A stretch of DNA of 64,000 nt from assembly GCA_964568875.1 (NCBI GenBank), contig CAZMSH010000009.1, forward strand, positions 1 through 64,000, in the 5' to 3' direction. Below, piece by piece: positions 26,551-35,382 of the stretch. A program made the translations under genes and the position numbers. Numbering within the stretch: position 1 is the stretch's first letter; the number at the start of each line of letters is the position of its first letter. Source of the DNA: SLNP01 sp964568875 (GTDB lineage Bacteria; Bacteroidota; Bacteroidia; Bacteroidales; VadinHA17). The notes under the pieces were generated by a model that did not search any database, was not told where the DNA came from, and saw only the letters and a list, made by a program, of their open reading frames with translations.

Positions 26551-27255
26551 TTACATACCATCAGTGAATTTATAGCCTACTCCCTTAAGAGTTTGAATGT
26601 ATCCGTCCCCGATGCGTTCGCGTAATTTCCTGATATGCACGTCAATTGTTCTTTCACCGACAATTACATCATCACCCCATACTTTTGAATAAATTTCCTC
26701 ACGAGTGAAGACTTTACCCTGTCTCGACATCAGCAGGGCCAGCAGTTCAAATTCCTTCCGGGGAACCACAATCTCCTCTCCTTCCTTTATTATTATATAC
26801 CTTTCCCTGTCTATTTTCAATCCACTCTTTTCCCCCGGGTAGCTATCTGCCTCGGTTTTCTCCTCCCGGTAATACCTCTTCAGAATGGCTTTGATACGAT
26901 GCAACAATACCTTTGGTTTAACAGGTTTAACTATATAATCATCACCACCAGCCTCAAATGCTGCTATCTGAGAGTAATCTTCCCCGCGGGCTGTAAGAAA
27001 ACATATGAGAGAACTCTCCATTCCCTCCCGCGACCTTATCTCACTGCAAGCCTCAATACCATCCATCCGCGGCATCATAACGTCCATTACTATAAGATGG
27101 GGTCGCACTGAGATTGCTGTTTCAACCGCCTCAATACCGTCAGAAGCTGTAGAGACCTCATAACCTTCCCTGGTGAGGTTATATGAGAGAAACTCCCTCA
27201 CATCCTGCTCATCGTCTACGATAAGCAACCTGTAGTCACGAGGTTCAAATCCCAT
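26551..27255 (-). CDS. OmpR/PhoB-type response regulator
   Basis: 234 residues. The receiver domain has the acidic pair (VDDEQDV), the phospho-acceptor Asp in IVMDVMMPRMDG near residue 58, and the conserved Lys in YIVKPVKPK. The C-terminal winged-helix DNA-binding domain (FELLALLMSRQGKVFTREEIYSKVWG, RTIDVHIRKLRERIG) is complete. No histidine kinase lies next to it. It starts 1 bp after the stop of the thioredoxin-like gene, so it is co-transcribed with it. It probably acts as a transcription regulator; the signal is unknown. Confidence 0.95.
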   Translation of the reverse strand: MGFEPRDYRLLIVDDEQDVREFLSYNLTREGYEVSTASDGIEAVETAISVRPHLIVMDVMMPRMDGIEACSEIRSREGMESSLICFLTARGEDYSQIAAFEAGGDDYIVKPVKPKVLLHRIKAILKRYYREEKTEADSYPGEKSGLKIDRERYIIIKEGEEIVVPRKEFELLALLMSRQGKVFTREEIYSKVWGDDVIVGERTIDVHIRKLRERIGDGYIQTLKGVGYKFTDGM

Positions 27256-27256
27256 T

Positions 27257-27784
27257 TTACCTTTTGCTCAGTTCTTTAAAGATTACACTCTTCATTTCAT
27301 CAAATTCCTCTCTCTCGAAAAGTCTTGTAAGGAATATGATCCTGCCATTTCTGTCGATGATTACGTTTCTTGTAACACCTGCCTGCTTTAGTGCAAACAA
27401 TCCGAAGATGTCCGCCCCGGGGTCGAGGGCAAGCGGATAAGTTATTTCCATATCCTTTGCAAATTTTCTGACCGTCTCAACAGGTTCATCACGGTCTATT
27501 CCTATTACTGCCAGTCCCAGAGACTTCCACGGCTTCCACACCTCCTCCTCAATAAATGGCATCTCCTGACGACAAACACCACACCAGCTGGCAGTGAACT
27601 GAAGCATTACCACGCTGCCTCTCAGGTCTGAAAGCCTGTATTCTTTTCCGCCGGCCTCCCTGATGAGAAAATCAGGAGCCATGTCACCAACTTTTACAAG
27701 ATATCCTTCATCATAAACTTCTCTCTCCTGCCCTATGACAGCAGATGATGCAATCAGCAATGCAATAATCAGAGTTTTTTTCAT
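27257..27784 (-). CDS. TlpA-like thioredoxin-fold protein, exported
   Basis: 175 residues. The signal peptide is MKKTLIIALLIASSAVIGQ. The redoxin fold has the active-site motif FTASWCGVCRQEMPF. The second half has VIGIDRDEPVETVRKFAKDM and GVTRNVIIDRNGRI, where the cis-Pro region is replaced by VT. It is likely a periplasmic thiol-disulfide oxidoreductase of the TlpA/ResA type. It heads the two-gene unit with the response regulator. Confidence 0.92.
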   Translation of the reverse strand: MKKTLIIALLIASSAVIGQEREVYDEGYLVKVGDMAPDFLIREAGGKEYRLSDLRGSVVMLQFTASWCGVCRQEMPFIEEEVWKPWKSLGLAVIGIDRDEPVETVRKFAKDMEITYPLALDPGADIFGLFALKQAGVTRNVIIDRNGRIIFLTRLFEREEFDEMKSVIFKELSKR

Positions 27785-28035
27785 GGCATATAAATTATAT
27801 TACAATGGCAAGATTACGAAAAAAAGATAATAAATGACCCGGGGCATGACTATTATTATGCTACGGGCTCCAGTGCTGACAAACAGTAGCGGGTTAAAAA
27901 ATGTTAAGCACGAAACACAACTGAGAGCGAATGGCTTAATTGACTATTTTAGTCATGTTAAACAATGAGGATACCTGTAAGAAATTCAATAAAAAGACAA
28001 TACCCGGACAAGTATTAACCAATAAACCATACAAT

Positions 28036-29688
28036 ATGAGGAAAATAGCTATTGCGGCGATGCTTACCCTGATAATATCAGCATTAAGCGTCAACGGACA
28101 GACTGACCCGAAACAAAAAGGGCTTGACGCCATAACACTAAATGCCATAAAGGGCCAGCTTGAATTTTTGGCATCTGACTGGACGGAAGGAAGAGCCACA
28201 GGTGAAAAAGGCGACTATATGGCAGGCGAATATGTTGCCAGCATGTTCAAGATCTTCGGGGCAGCTCCCGGAGGAGATCCTTCCGGTTTCGGTAGCAGTT
28301 CCAGAAGCAGGGGAGGCAATTTTGTAGTGCCACAGAATACTCCAAACGCTTCGCGATCATACTTCCAGAACTTCACACTCATTGAGACAGTTGGAAGCGG
28401 TCCGTCAACCTTTACAATTAAAAAAGACAACAGGGAAATAACTTTTGACGAAGGAGTCGATTATTCAGGTCTGCGTGCATCAATGACAACCAAATTCGAA
28501 GCCCCCGTTATTTTCGTCGGATATGGTATCAATGACAAATCCCTGGGTATAAACGAGCTTGCCGGTATGGATCTCAGGGGAAAGATCGTCCTGAGAATTG
28601 CAGGCTTCCCCGGATCTGGTAACCCGGAGTCTGCTATGTATAAGAAAATAACAGCAGAAAAAACGGCAATTGAGATTAACAGGCTGAAAAACGAGGCATT
28701 GGATGGCAAGGAAATAGCAGGCATTATTGAGGTCTCGCCGGGTTCTGACATAGCCAGAAGATGGGGTGTGATGAAAGAAGGTATATCTCTTTCAAATGCT
28801 GAGACAGGAAGCCGTAGAACAAACTGGACATCAATGAGGCTTGAGGGATCAACCCTGCCTATATCACCCGTATCCTTAACCATAACTGAGAGAGTTGCCA
28901 ATTATATTCTGCAGGGAAGCGGAATTGACCTGGCTAAATATATAGCCGATGCAGCAAATGGTTCTTTCAGGTCGAAGCCCATCATCCTTAACGGTGTAGC
29001 GGCAGCAGTTGGAACCAATGTGACAACACAGCGGGTTAGAGTGAGAAACGTGGTTGCCATGATAGAGGGAGAGCTCACCAACGAGTTTGTGGTGGTGGGA
29101 GCCCATATGGATCATATGGGTATGGAAGCCGGAAGAGTATGGAATGGGGCTGATGATAACGCCTCAGGCACAGTAGGCGTATTGATGATTGCTAAAGCCG
29201 TGGCCGCAACAGGAGTAAAACCGAAGAGAACAATTATCTTCTGTGCATGGACGGGGGAAGAAAAGGGACTTCTGGGATCTAATTACTTCGCTCAGTATCC
29301 GGTAATGGGTAAAATCTCTGATGTAAAATTCTATCTGAATTATGACATGATTGGACGTGATGCTGCAAACGATACCGAAAAGAATATGGCAGGCATGACA
29401 TTTACCAGCACTTATCCAAAGCTTGAGGAATGGACAAGGACAAATGTGAGTAAGTACAATATAGGTTTGAACATAAACTACAGAGCTAATCCCGCACCAA
29501 CCGGAGGCAGTGATTACACTGCATTCACAAGAAACCAGATTCCCATAATTGCATGGATGGCTGCAATGCATCCCGAATACCACCAGCCAGACGATCATGT
29601 AAGCCTTATTAACTGGGAGAAGATGCACAATATCATTAAACTTGGATTCCTGCAGGTATGGGATGCAGCTAATAACGATCTAAAATAA
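28036..29688 (+). CDS. Exported M28 family metallopeptidase (paralog 1)
   Basis: 550 residues from ATG 28036, where a signal peptide begins (MRKIAIAAMLTLIISALSVNGQ). The longer frame upstream lacks sense as protein. A PA-like insert precedes the catalytic part. Zinc ligands and catalytic residues are visible: His-Asp in VGAHMDHMGM, GADDNASG, the general base in WTGEEKGLLGS, Asp in NYDMIGRD, and the last His in EYHQPDD. It acts as an aminopeptidase-type enzyme with two zinc ions. The next gene is a close paralog, 8 bp downstream. Confidence 0.93.
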   Translation: MRKIAIAAMLTLIISALSVNGQTDPKQKGLDAITLNAIKGQLEFLASDWTEGRATGEKGDYMAGEYVASMFKIFGAAPGGDPSGFGSSSRSRGGNFVVPQNTPNASRSYFQNFTLIETVGSGPSTFTIKKDNREITFDEGVDYSGLRASMTTKFEAPVIFVGYGINDKSLGINELAGMDLRGKIVLRIAGFPGSGNPESAMYKKITAEKTAIEINRLKNEALDGKEIAGIIEVSPGSDIARRWGVMKEGISLSNAETGSRRTNWTSMRLEGSTLPISPVSLTITERVANYILQGSGIDLAKYIADAANGSFRSKPIILNGVAAAVGTNVTTQRVRVRNVVAMIEGELTNEFVVVGAHMDHMGMEAGRVWNGADDNASGTVGVLMIAKAVAATGVKPKRTIIFCAWTGEEKGLLGSNYFAQYPVMGKISDVKFYLNYDMIGRDAANDTEKNMAGMTFTSTYPKLEEWTRTNVSKYNIGLNINYRANPAPTGGSDYTAFTRNQIPIIAWMAAMHPEYHQPDDHVSLINWEKMHNIIKLGFLQVWDAANNDLK

Positions 29689-29696
29689 GATATGAA

Positions 29697-31325
29697 ATGA
29701 AAGCAAACAGAAAATTAGCAATAGCAGCAGCTTTATTACTGCTCTCATTAGGTGCATCGGCACAGGTCAATAATGAGGATACCAGAAAAGGGCTTGACGC
29801 CATAACTGAAAACGTACTTAAGTCCCAACTAGGATTCCTTGCATCAGACTGGCTGGAAGGAAGGGAGACCGGAGAAAAAGGAGAATACATTTCAGCCGAT
29901 TACATTGCCAGTATGTTGCAGTTTCTGGGTGTTGCCCCCGGTGGAGATCTTTCTGCCGGGCCGGCAGGGATGTATGCAGGAGCGGCCGGTATGGGAAGCC
30001 GTGCTGGTGTAAGAGAAAGATCATACTTCCAGAATTTCCAGCTGACAAAATCCATGCCCGGAGAGCTGCAGACGATGTCGGTTGTTACCGCAACACAGAC
30101 AGGTTCCCGAACAACTCATTTCAACTACGGTATCGATTATTCTCTCAGAAACACAACCGCCGGATTTGAGATTGACGCACCTGTTGTTTTCGTCGGCTAC
30201 GGATTAAGAACCGAAGGACAAAATGACTATGCAAAGAAAGATGTCAAAGGCAAAATCGTACTCAGAATTTCTGGAATACCTGCTTCGCTGAGAACAGAAG
30301 GCGTAAGCCTGAATCAGTTAAATGCATCAAAAGATGTTGCTGCAAGAGAGCTGGGGGCGGTAGCTGTACTTGAGGTAAATCCGGAGACTGTTGTCTTGAG
30401 TTCAGGCATTGAACAGAAGGACTTTTTCAATATGTCGCCCTCTGAGGGAAGACCCCGTACAGGCAGACCTTCTGGCAGCTACTCGATCCCACAGACTGTA
30501 ATCCAGAATCAGTTGCCAAGAATAACAATATCGGTGCGTGTCGCAAATGAAATACTCGAAGCATCAGGACTTACCCTGGAGCAATATGTGACAGGTTTCG
30601 GAACACGTCAGATGGCACAGTTGCCTGAAATATCAGGAAAGAGGATAAGATTGACATCAACGGTTAATACATCTCTTATAAATGTACGTAATGTAATAGG
30701 TGTAATTGAAGGTGTAAAAAGTGATGAAATCATTGTAGTGGGAGCACACTACGATCATATGGGAATCGGCAACGGCTATATCTGGAATGGAGCAGATGAT
30801 AATGCGTCAGGAACAGTAGGTGTAATGACTCTTGCCAAAGCCGTTATGGAAACAGGAGTGAAACCACAGAAAACAATCGTCTTCGCGCTCTGGACAGCTG
30901 AAGAGAGGGGTCTGCTGGGCTCAAGATACTGGGTTGACAACCCAACAGTACCACTTGAACATATAAAAATGCATATCAACTTCGATATGATTTCAAGATA
31001 TATCACTGATGATCAACCCAATGCAGTAACAATGACATATACTGCGGCCTATCCTCTCTTCCGCGAAATAACCGAGAAGAATATGGCTCTATTCAATATC
31101 AGACTGGAACCCGATTATCAACCCTCTGACAATCCTCCCGGCGGAAGTGATCACAGATCATTTGTGGCCAAGGGTATTCCGATAATGAGGTTTAAACCGG
31201 GCCATAGAGAAGAATATCATACTCCGGCAGATGAGACATCAACTCTCGACTGGGATATTATGGAAAAGGTCGTTAAAATTTCATTCGCAAATCTCTGGGA
31301 CCTTGCCAATACAAACTGGAAATAA
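29697..31325 (+). CDS. Exported M28 family metallopeptidase (paralog 2)
   Basis: 542 residues. The signal peptide is MKANRKLAIAAALLLLSLGASAQ. It shares with paralog 1 the mature N terminus (KGLDAIT, LASDW.EGR.TGEKG.Y) and the catalytic motifs VGAHYDHMGI, GADDNASG, TAEERGLLGS, NFDMISRY, GGSDHRSF and EYHTPAD. Both zinc sites look intact. The pair arose by tandem duplication and should be co-transcribed. Different loops suggest different substrate preferences (inference). Confidence 0.93.
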   Translation: MKANRKLAIAAALLLLSLGASAQVNNEDTRKGLDAITENVLKSQLGFLASDWLEGRETGEKGEYISADYIASMLQFLGVAPGGDLSAGPAGMYAGAAGMGSRAGVRERSYFQNFQLTKSMPGELQTMSVVTATQTGSRTTHFNYGIDYSLRNTTAGFEIDAPVVFVGYGLRTEGQNDYAKKDVKGKIVLRISGIPASLRTEGVSLNQLNASKDVAARELGAVAVLEVNPETVVLSSGIEQKDFFNMSPSEGRPRTGRPSGSYSIPQTVIQNQLPRITISVRVANEILEASGLTLEQYVTGFGTRQMAQLPEISGKRIRLTSTVNTSLINVRNVIGVIEGVKSDEIIVVGAHYDHMGIGNGYIWNGADDNASGTVGVMTLAKAVMETGVKPQKTIVFALWTAEERGLLGSRYWVDNPTVPLEHIKMHINFDMISRYITDDQPNAVTMTYTAAYPLFREITEKNMALFNIRLEPDYQPSDNPPGGSDHRSFVAKGIPIMRFKPGHREEYHTPADETSTLDWDIMEKVVKISFANLWDLANTNWK

Positions 31326-31354
31326 TAACTGACCAGACATAAACCGTTTTCGTG

Positions 31355-31394
31355 ACGCAGCTGGTTGCTCTTTCATACCGGCTGCGTTCTTTTT
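31355..31394 (+). terminator. Rho-independent terminator after the M28 pair
   Basis: A 10-bp stem with one G-T pair (31355-31364 with 31378-31387) has a 13-base loop and is followed by tctttttac. It lies 30 bp after the M28 stop and reaches the end of the convergent zinc-ribbon gene. Confidence 0.75.
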
Positions 31395-31755
31395 ACAGAT
31401 CAAGAAACTCGCTGTTTACCCTGATCTCGGCAAAGTTATCTTCAACGATTCTGATGCCAAATTCGTAGCAATACCTGAACTTCTCTCCCGAAGAGGTCTC
31501 AGTGGTGTGAGTGAAAAAGCTGAAATTGAATCCCAGGGCAAACAGAGCATCCCTGTGCACCCTTGAACGGCCTTCATCATAGAGATCCGACAGGATCTTC
31601 CTGTTCCGTCGTAAGATCTGATGAACATTACGAACATAACTGTTGGCATCCTTATTCAGCCTGTTGTTATAGTTATTTCTGCACTGATCGGAACAGAACT
31701 TTTTATCGGATCGGCCCCTCAGGACGTCACCGCAATCGAGACATTTTCTTTCCAC
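31393..31755 (-). CDS. Small zinc-ribbon protein
   Basis: 120 residues. The N-terminal zinc-binding motif is CLDCGDVL followed by KKFCSDQCRNNY (CxxC...CxxxC). A basic helical region (NVHQILRRNRKILSDLYDEG) follows, then a beta-rich C terminus (CYEFGIRIVEDNFAEIRV). It resembles conserved Bacteroidota proteins of unknown function that carry a DUF2116-like ribbon. It is cytoplasmic, with no signal peptide. It lies back-to-back with ssb, separated by 166 bp without genes. Confidence 0.82.
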   Translation of the reverse strand: MERKCLDCGDVLRGRSDKKFCSDQCRNNYNNRLNKDANSYVRNVHQILRRNRKILSDLYDEGRSRVHRDALFALGFNFSFFTHTTETSSGEKFRYCYEFGIRIVEDNFAEIRVNSEFLDL

Positions 31756-31875
31756 AATGCTAAAGTTTTGATAAAGATAATAAAAAACGTTTTAAACGGT
31801 TACAAACGATAATAAATGGTTATTAAGCGTATCTAATCATTTATCAACCGAAACGGTTTCTCAGACAGCTGTATG

Positions 31876-31907
31876 TTTGCATAAGACAACTCGCTATGTT
31901 AAACTTT
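31876..31907 (+). promoter_or_regulatory. Possible promoter for ssb
   Basis: TTTG at 31876-31879 is followed after exactly 20 bp by TAAACTTT (31900-31907), six of eight matches to TAnnTTTG. The spacing is right but the -7 box is weak. It ends 14 bp before the ATG of ssb. Confidence 0.35.
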
Positions 31908-31921
31908 AAAAAAAATGTGCT

Positions 31922-32272
31922 ATGAACAGTTTGAGAAACAGGGTGCAGCTGATCGGGAACCTGGGACAGGATCCTGAAATCAGGAAAACAGAAAAGGGAA
32001 AAAGTGTGGCTAAATTCACTCTCGCTACAACAGAGAGTTTCCGTAACGGTGATGGCCAGAAGGTTGAAGAGACTACCTGGCATAATATCGTTGCATGGAA
32101 CGGTCTGGCAGATATTGCCGGAAAATACCTCAAGAAAGGGAAGGAAGTGGCTGTCGAGGGAAGAATATCTCACCGCACCTATGAAGACAAGGATGGAGCG
32201 GTAAAATACTTCACCGACATTGTCCTTACCGACATCCTGCTCCTCCGGTCACAAAAGGAGAAGGAAGCCTAG
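31922..32272 (+). CDS. ssb: Single-stranded DNA-binding protein without acidic tail
   Basis: 116 residues. The OB fold is clear: NRVQLIGNLGQDPEIRKTEKGK, FTLATTESF, WHNIVAWNGLADIAGKYLKKG and VEGRISHRTYEDKDG. It ends in LLRSQKEKEA right after the OB domain, so the disordered region and acidic C-terminal tip (DDIPF type), which recruit repair and replication partners, are missing. It may be a second SSB, for example for a special role, or a plain short form. It is followed by a strong hairpin. Confidence 0.92.
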   Translation: MNSLRNRVQLIGNLGQDPEIRKTEKGKSVAKFTLATTESFRNGDGQKVEETTWHNIVAWNGLADIAGKYLKKGKEVAVEGRISHRTYEDKDGAVKYFTDIVLTDILLLRSQKEKEA

Positions 32273-32281
32273 AAAATAACA

Positions 32282-32312
32282 GAGGAGGCTGCTATAAACA
32301 GGCAGCCTCCTC
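32282..32312. terminator. Bidirectional terminator between ssb and the S9 peptidase
   Basis: An 11-bp perfect stem (32282-32292 with 32302-32312) has a 9-base loop. T-rich sequence follows on the plus strand (gttatatttc), and TCTGTTATTTTC follows on the minus strand. It lies between two convergent stop codons. Confidence 0.75.
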
Positions 32313-32332
32313 CGTTATATTTCAAAAACTAT

Positions 32333-34690
32333 CTACCTGTAGAAATAGTCGTCCATGTCAACATTATTGCGGTAGTCTCCCAGGAGATGCTCCGCAAAAT
32401 AGTACCATCTCATACGCTCGAAATAACCCTGTGCACTGCCAAAGCCATGCGCAGCACCAGGTATCATAAGCTGGTCAAATCTTTTATTGGCTTTTATCAA
32501 AGCATCAACTACCCTTGATGTGTTACCGGGATGTACATTGTTGTCACTTTCCCCGTGTACAAGAAGGAGGTGTCCTCTCAGGTTTGCAGCAAGTTCGGCA
32601 TTGGATTTCGTCTTCGATTCAAAGGTGATTTTCAACTCTTCACGCTCTTCACCGGTCTCTTCATCCTTTACCTTGACTTTCTTTCTGATCTCTTTAACAC
32701 CGTTGTTTGACTCACTCCAGTTTCTATTATATATATTATTATCATGGTTTCCTGCAGATGATACGGCCACTTTGTAAAACTCCGGATAGGTAAGAATTGC
32801 AGCTGTCGACATGAAGCCACCCCCGGAGTGACCATATATACCCACTTTGGTAATATCTATAAAATCGTGTTTATCAGCCAGTTGTTCAAGTCCGTATTTA
32901 TCATCCTCAAGTGCATAATCCCTCAGGTTCTGGTATCCGTAGGAGTGATAGTACTGATCCCTCATCGGGCTTCCTCCCCTGTGTCCGAAATTGACAACGA
33001 TGAATCCAACCTGTGCTAGAGCTACCTGGCTGCCACCCACTGTAAAACCATAAGGCACCGACTCGGTCTGTGGTCCGGGATACACATATGAGATAACCGG
33101 ATATTTACGTGTCGAATCAAAATCAAAGGGTTTATACATTACCCCGTAAAGATCTGTTATACCATCACGGGCCTTTATAATGAAAGGTTCTGCCGGCTTC
33201 CATCCCGTCTTTAGAAGTTCAGTAAGGTCAACAGTCTCAAGGTTCATAATGAGATTGCCTGTTGCATCCCTTAATACAATCGCAGGAGCTTTGTCTACCG
33301 TTGAATAGGTATTGACAAAATATTTGTTGCTCTTTGACATTGCCATTGAATGGTTGGCTGGTTCCCTGGTAATAAGGGTAACACCCTGCTTATCGAACGA
33401 TGCCTTGTACATCAGACTGTAATATGGATGGACATCCGGTTCTCTTCCGTAGGCATTGAAATAAACAACCCTGGCAGCAGTATCTATTCTCTGTACCCCG
33501 CCAACCACAAAGTAATTGTCTGTGATCTGGGTCTTCAGGTTACCCTCTCCGTCATAGAGATACATCTGTTTCCATCCCGTACGTTCCGATAACCATATCA
33601 GATCCTTGCCTTCATTAAGTATATGCAGGCTCTCGCCGCTCCAGGCGCTGATATAGGGCTCGACGGTTTCACTGAAAAGCTCCTTTACTTCTCCTGAGGT
33701 GGTGTTAACCGAGCAGACGTCAATATGCTTGTATGTTCTGCATTTTCTCGTAACAATCAATCTGTCAGCACTCTCTCTGGGTGTCCACCTCACCGAGATA
33801 AACTGATTGGCGTACTTCTCAAGGTCCACATCCACACGCGTCTGGGTTGCTGCATCCCATATTATCAGTTCGCTCTGTCCGACATGCTCCTCTCCCGGCA
33901 TGGCATAACGATATGTATTCAGGGTAGGTCTCGGGTTTGCAATTGTATTTATCACCCAGAGGTCCTTCACCAGCCTGGTGTCATTCCTCATCAGGTAAAA
34001 CTTTTCTGAATTCCTGAACCAGCTGACTCGTGCAGCCACCCTCTTGGAAGTATCGGGTTTTTCACTATTAGAGGCGTTTGTATAACTATAGTAGGCCTCT
34101 CCGTCGGTTGTAAGGCGTATCTCGACACTGTCCTTGTCACCAGCTTTCATCATATAGAGATCATAACCCCGTCCAAATGTTATCCAGGTGCTGTCAGGAG
34201 AATAATTTAACCAGTTGGGCCTCCTGTCACGCCTCTCGCGCTTGATGGTATCTGAAATCACCAACCTGGCGTTGGAAATATCGTACAGAAATTTGATTGA
34301 GTCAGCAACGAAAGTGAATTTTGTTGAACTCTTCTCTTCAAACTCAATACTCCGCAGCGGAAGATCTCTGAAGTTGTAATTCTTTTTGGTAAGCAACTGC
34401 ATCTGTGCAGCCATGTATTTGCTGTCGAACAAGAGTCTTTTTGTCTTTTTGGCAGCATCGACATAGTAGTAATTCTTTCCTTCCGAAGTTTTAAAGGAAT
34501 ACCAGAAGATGTCAAAGTCTCCAATCCATCCGGCATTGGCATTATTACCGCCAAAACTCAGGGACATATCTCCGGTGGTAGGTCTGAGATTGGCAGCAGA
34601 GTACTTTTCCGCCGCCCTGAAGTTTGCCTGCTGGGCGACCAGCGTGCCTGCAAATATGCAGAACGCAAAAAGCATAGAAAGTTTCTTCAT
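32333..34690 (-). CDS. Exported S9B (DPP IV-like) prolyl peptidase
   Basis: 785 residues. The signal peptide is MKKLSMLFAFCIFAGTLVAQQ. It has an N-terminal beta-propeller (DPPIV_N) and a C-terminal alpha/beta hydrolase. The nucleophile is in GIYGHSGGGFMS near residue 625 (instead of the more usual GWSYGG), with Asp in HGESDNNVHPGNT and His in GAAHGFG. It likely removes Xaa-Pro or Xaa-Ala dipeptides from peptides in the periplasm. An unusual charged segment (KEIRKKVKVKDEETGEE) sits inside the hydrolase domain and looks like a surface loop. Confidence 0.93.
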   Translation of the reverse strand: MKKLSMLFAFCIFAGTLVAQQANFRAAEKYSAANLRPTTGDMSLSFGGNNANAGWIGDFDIFWYSFKTSEGKNYYYVDAAKKTKRLLFDSKYMAAQMQLLTKKNYNFRDLPLRSIEFEEKSSTKFTFVADSIKFLYDISNARLVISDTIKRERRDRRPNWLNYSPDSTWITFGRGYDLYMMKAGDKDSVEIRLTTDGEAYYSYTNASNSEKPDTSKRVAARVSWFRNSEKFYLMRNDTRLVKDLWVINTIANPRPTLNTYRYAMPGEEHVGQSELIIWDAATQTRVDVDLEKYANQFISVRWTPRESADRLIVTRKCRTYKHIDVCSVNTTSGEVKELFSETVEPYISAWSGESLHILNEGKDLIWLSERTGWKQMYLYDGEGNLKTQITDNYFVVGGVQRIDTAARVVYFNAYGREPDVHPYYSLMYKASFDKQGVTLITREPANHSMAMSKSNKYFVNTYSTVDKAPAIVLRDATGNLIMNLETVDLTELLKTGWKPAEPFIIKARDGITDLYGVMYKPFDFDSTRKYPVISYVYPGPQTESVPYGFTVGGSQVALAQVGFIVVNFGHRGGSPMRDQYYHSYGYQNLRDYALEDDKYGLEQLADKHDFIDITKVGIYGHSGGGFMSTAAILTYPEFYKVAVSSAGNHDNNIYNRNWSESNNGVKEIRKKVKVKDEETGEEREELKITFESKTKSNAELAANLRGHLLLVHGESDNNVHPGNTSRVVDALIKANKRFDQLMIPGAAHGFGSAQGYFERMRWYYFAEHLLGDYRNNVDMDDYFYR

Positions 34691-34801
34691 AGGGTACTGT
34701 GTTTATGATTTGTATGCCACCAAAATACACAAATCCTTCCTACACGTTGAAGGCGCCCAACATGTTTATAAACAGTTAAAATAGGTTAAAGAGAGACCGG
34801 A

Positions 34802-35377
34802 TTATTTCATTTTAAAGTCACGGCCGGCCTGAAGTGCCTTAAGATTTACTGAAACCACATCGTCACCTTTCTTCCCAAATAGTTTTTGCACTGCAGACTG
34901 CAGGCTTTCATACGGAATATCTATATAATGAGATGCGGCACCAAGCACAACCATATTTCCTGAGCGTGCCGATCCTGCATCTCTTGCTATGGTATCGGCA
35001 TCAATTATGATATGATTTTTCACCTTCCGCACCTCTTTCAGAATATCTTCCTGCTCCGGGTAATCAGGAATATTAATAAAAGGTGTTGAATTTGTAACAA
35101 GCCATCCCTCGGGAGAAAGCCACGGAAGGTAACGCAATGACTCCATCGGTTCTACCGAAATAATGAGGTCAGCTCTGCCGTAAGGAATAAGATCAGAAGC
35201 TACAGGGGCATCAGACAGCCGCAAATGCGACTGGACATCTCCTCCCCTCTGGCTCATGCCGTGTACTTCCGATTGCTTCAGATAAAGATTCCTGTCGACT
35301 GCAGCCAGCCCTATCACCGCTGCTATTGAGAGGATACCCTGTCCCCCCACTCCTGCCAGTATAATATCATTTCTCAT
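34802..35377 (-). CDS. iorB: Indolepyruvate:ferredoxin oxidoreductase beta subunit
   Basis: 191 residues, the usual size for this gamma-type 2-oxoacid oxidoreductase subunit. ILAGVGGQGILSIAAVIG, KQSEVHGMSQRGGDVQSHLR and ISVEPMESLRYLPWL are conserved family segments. It pairs with the alpha subunit encoded directly upstream (5-bp gap). Together they oxidise aryl-pyruvates from aromatic amino acids to aryl-acetyl-CoA with ferredoxin. Confidence 0.94.
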   Translation of the reverse strand: MRNDIILAGVGGQGILSIAAVIGLAAVDRNLYLKQSEVHGMSQRGGDVQSHLRLSDAPVASDLIPYGRADLIISVEPMESLRYLPWLSPEGWLVTNSTPFINIPDYPEQEDILKEVRKVKNHIIIDADTIARDAGSARSGNMVVLGAASHYIDIPYESLQSAVQKLFGKKGDDVVSVNLKALQAGRDFKMK

Positions 35378-35382
35378 AATAT

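Noticed and set aside
27940..28035. 32-residue N-terminal extension of the first M28 peptidase
   Set aside because: It would bury the signal peptide that starts at 28036, and its sequence looks like leader.
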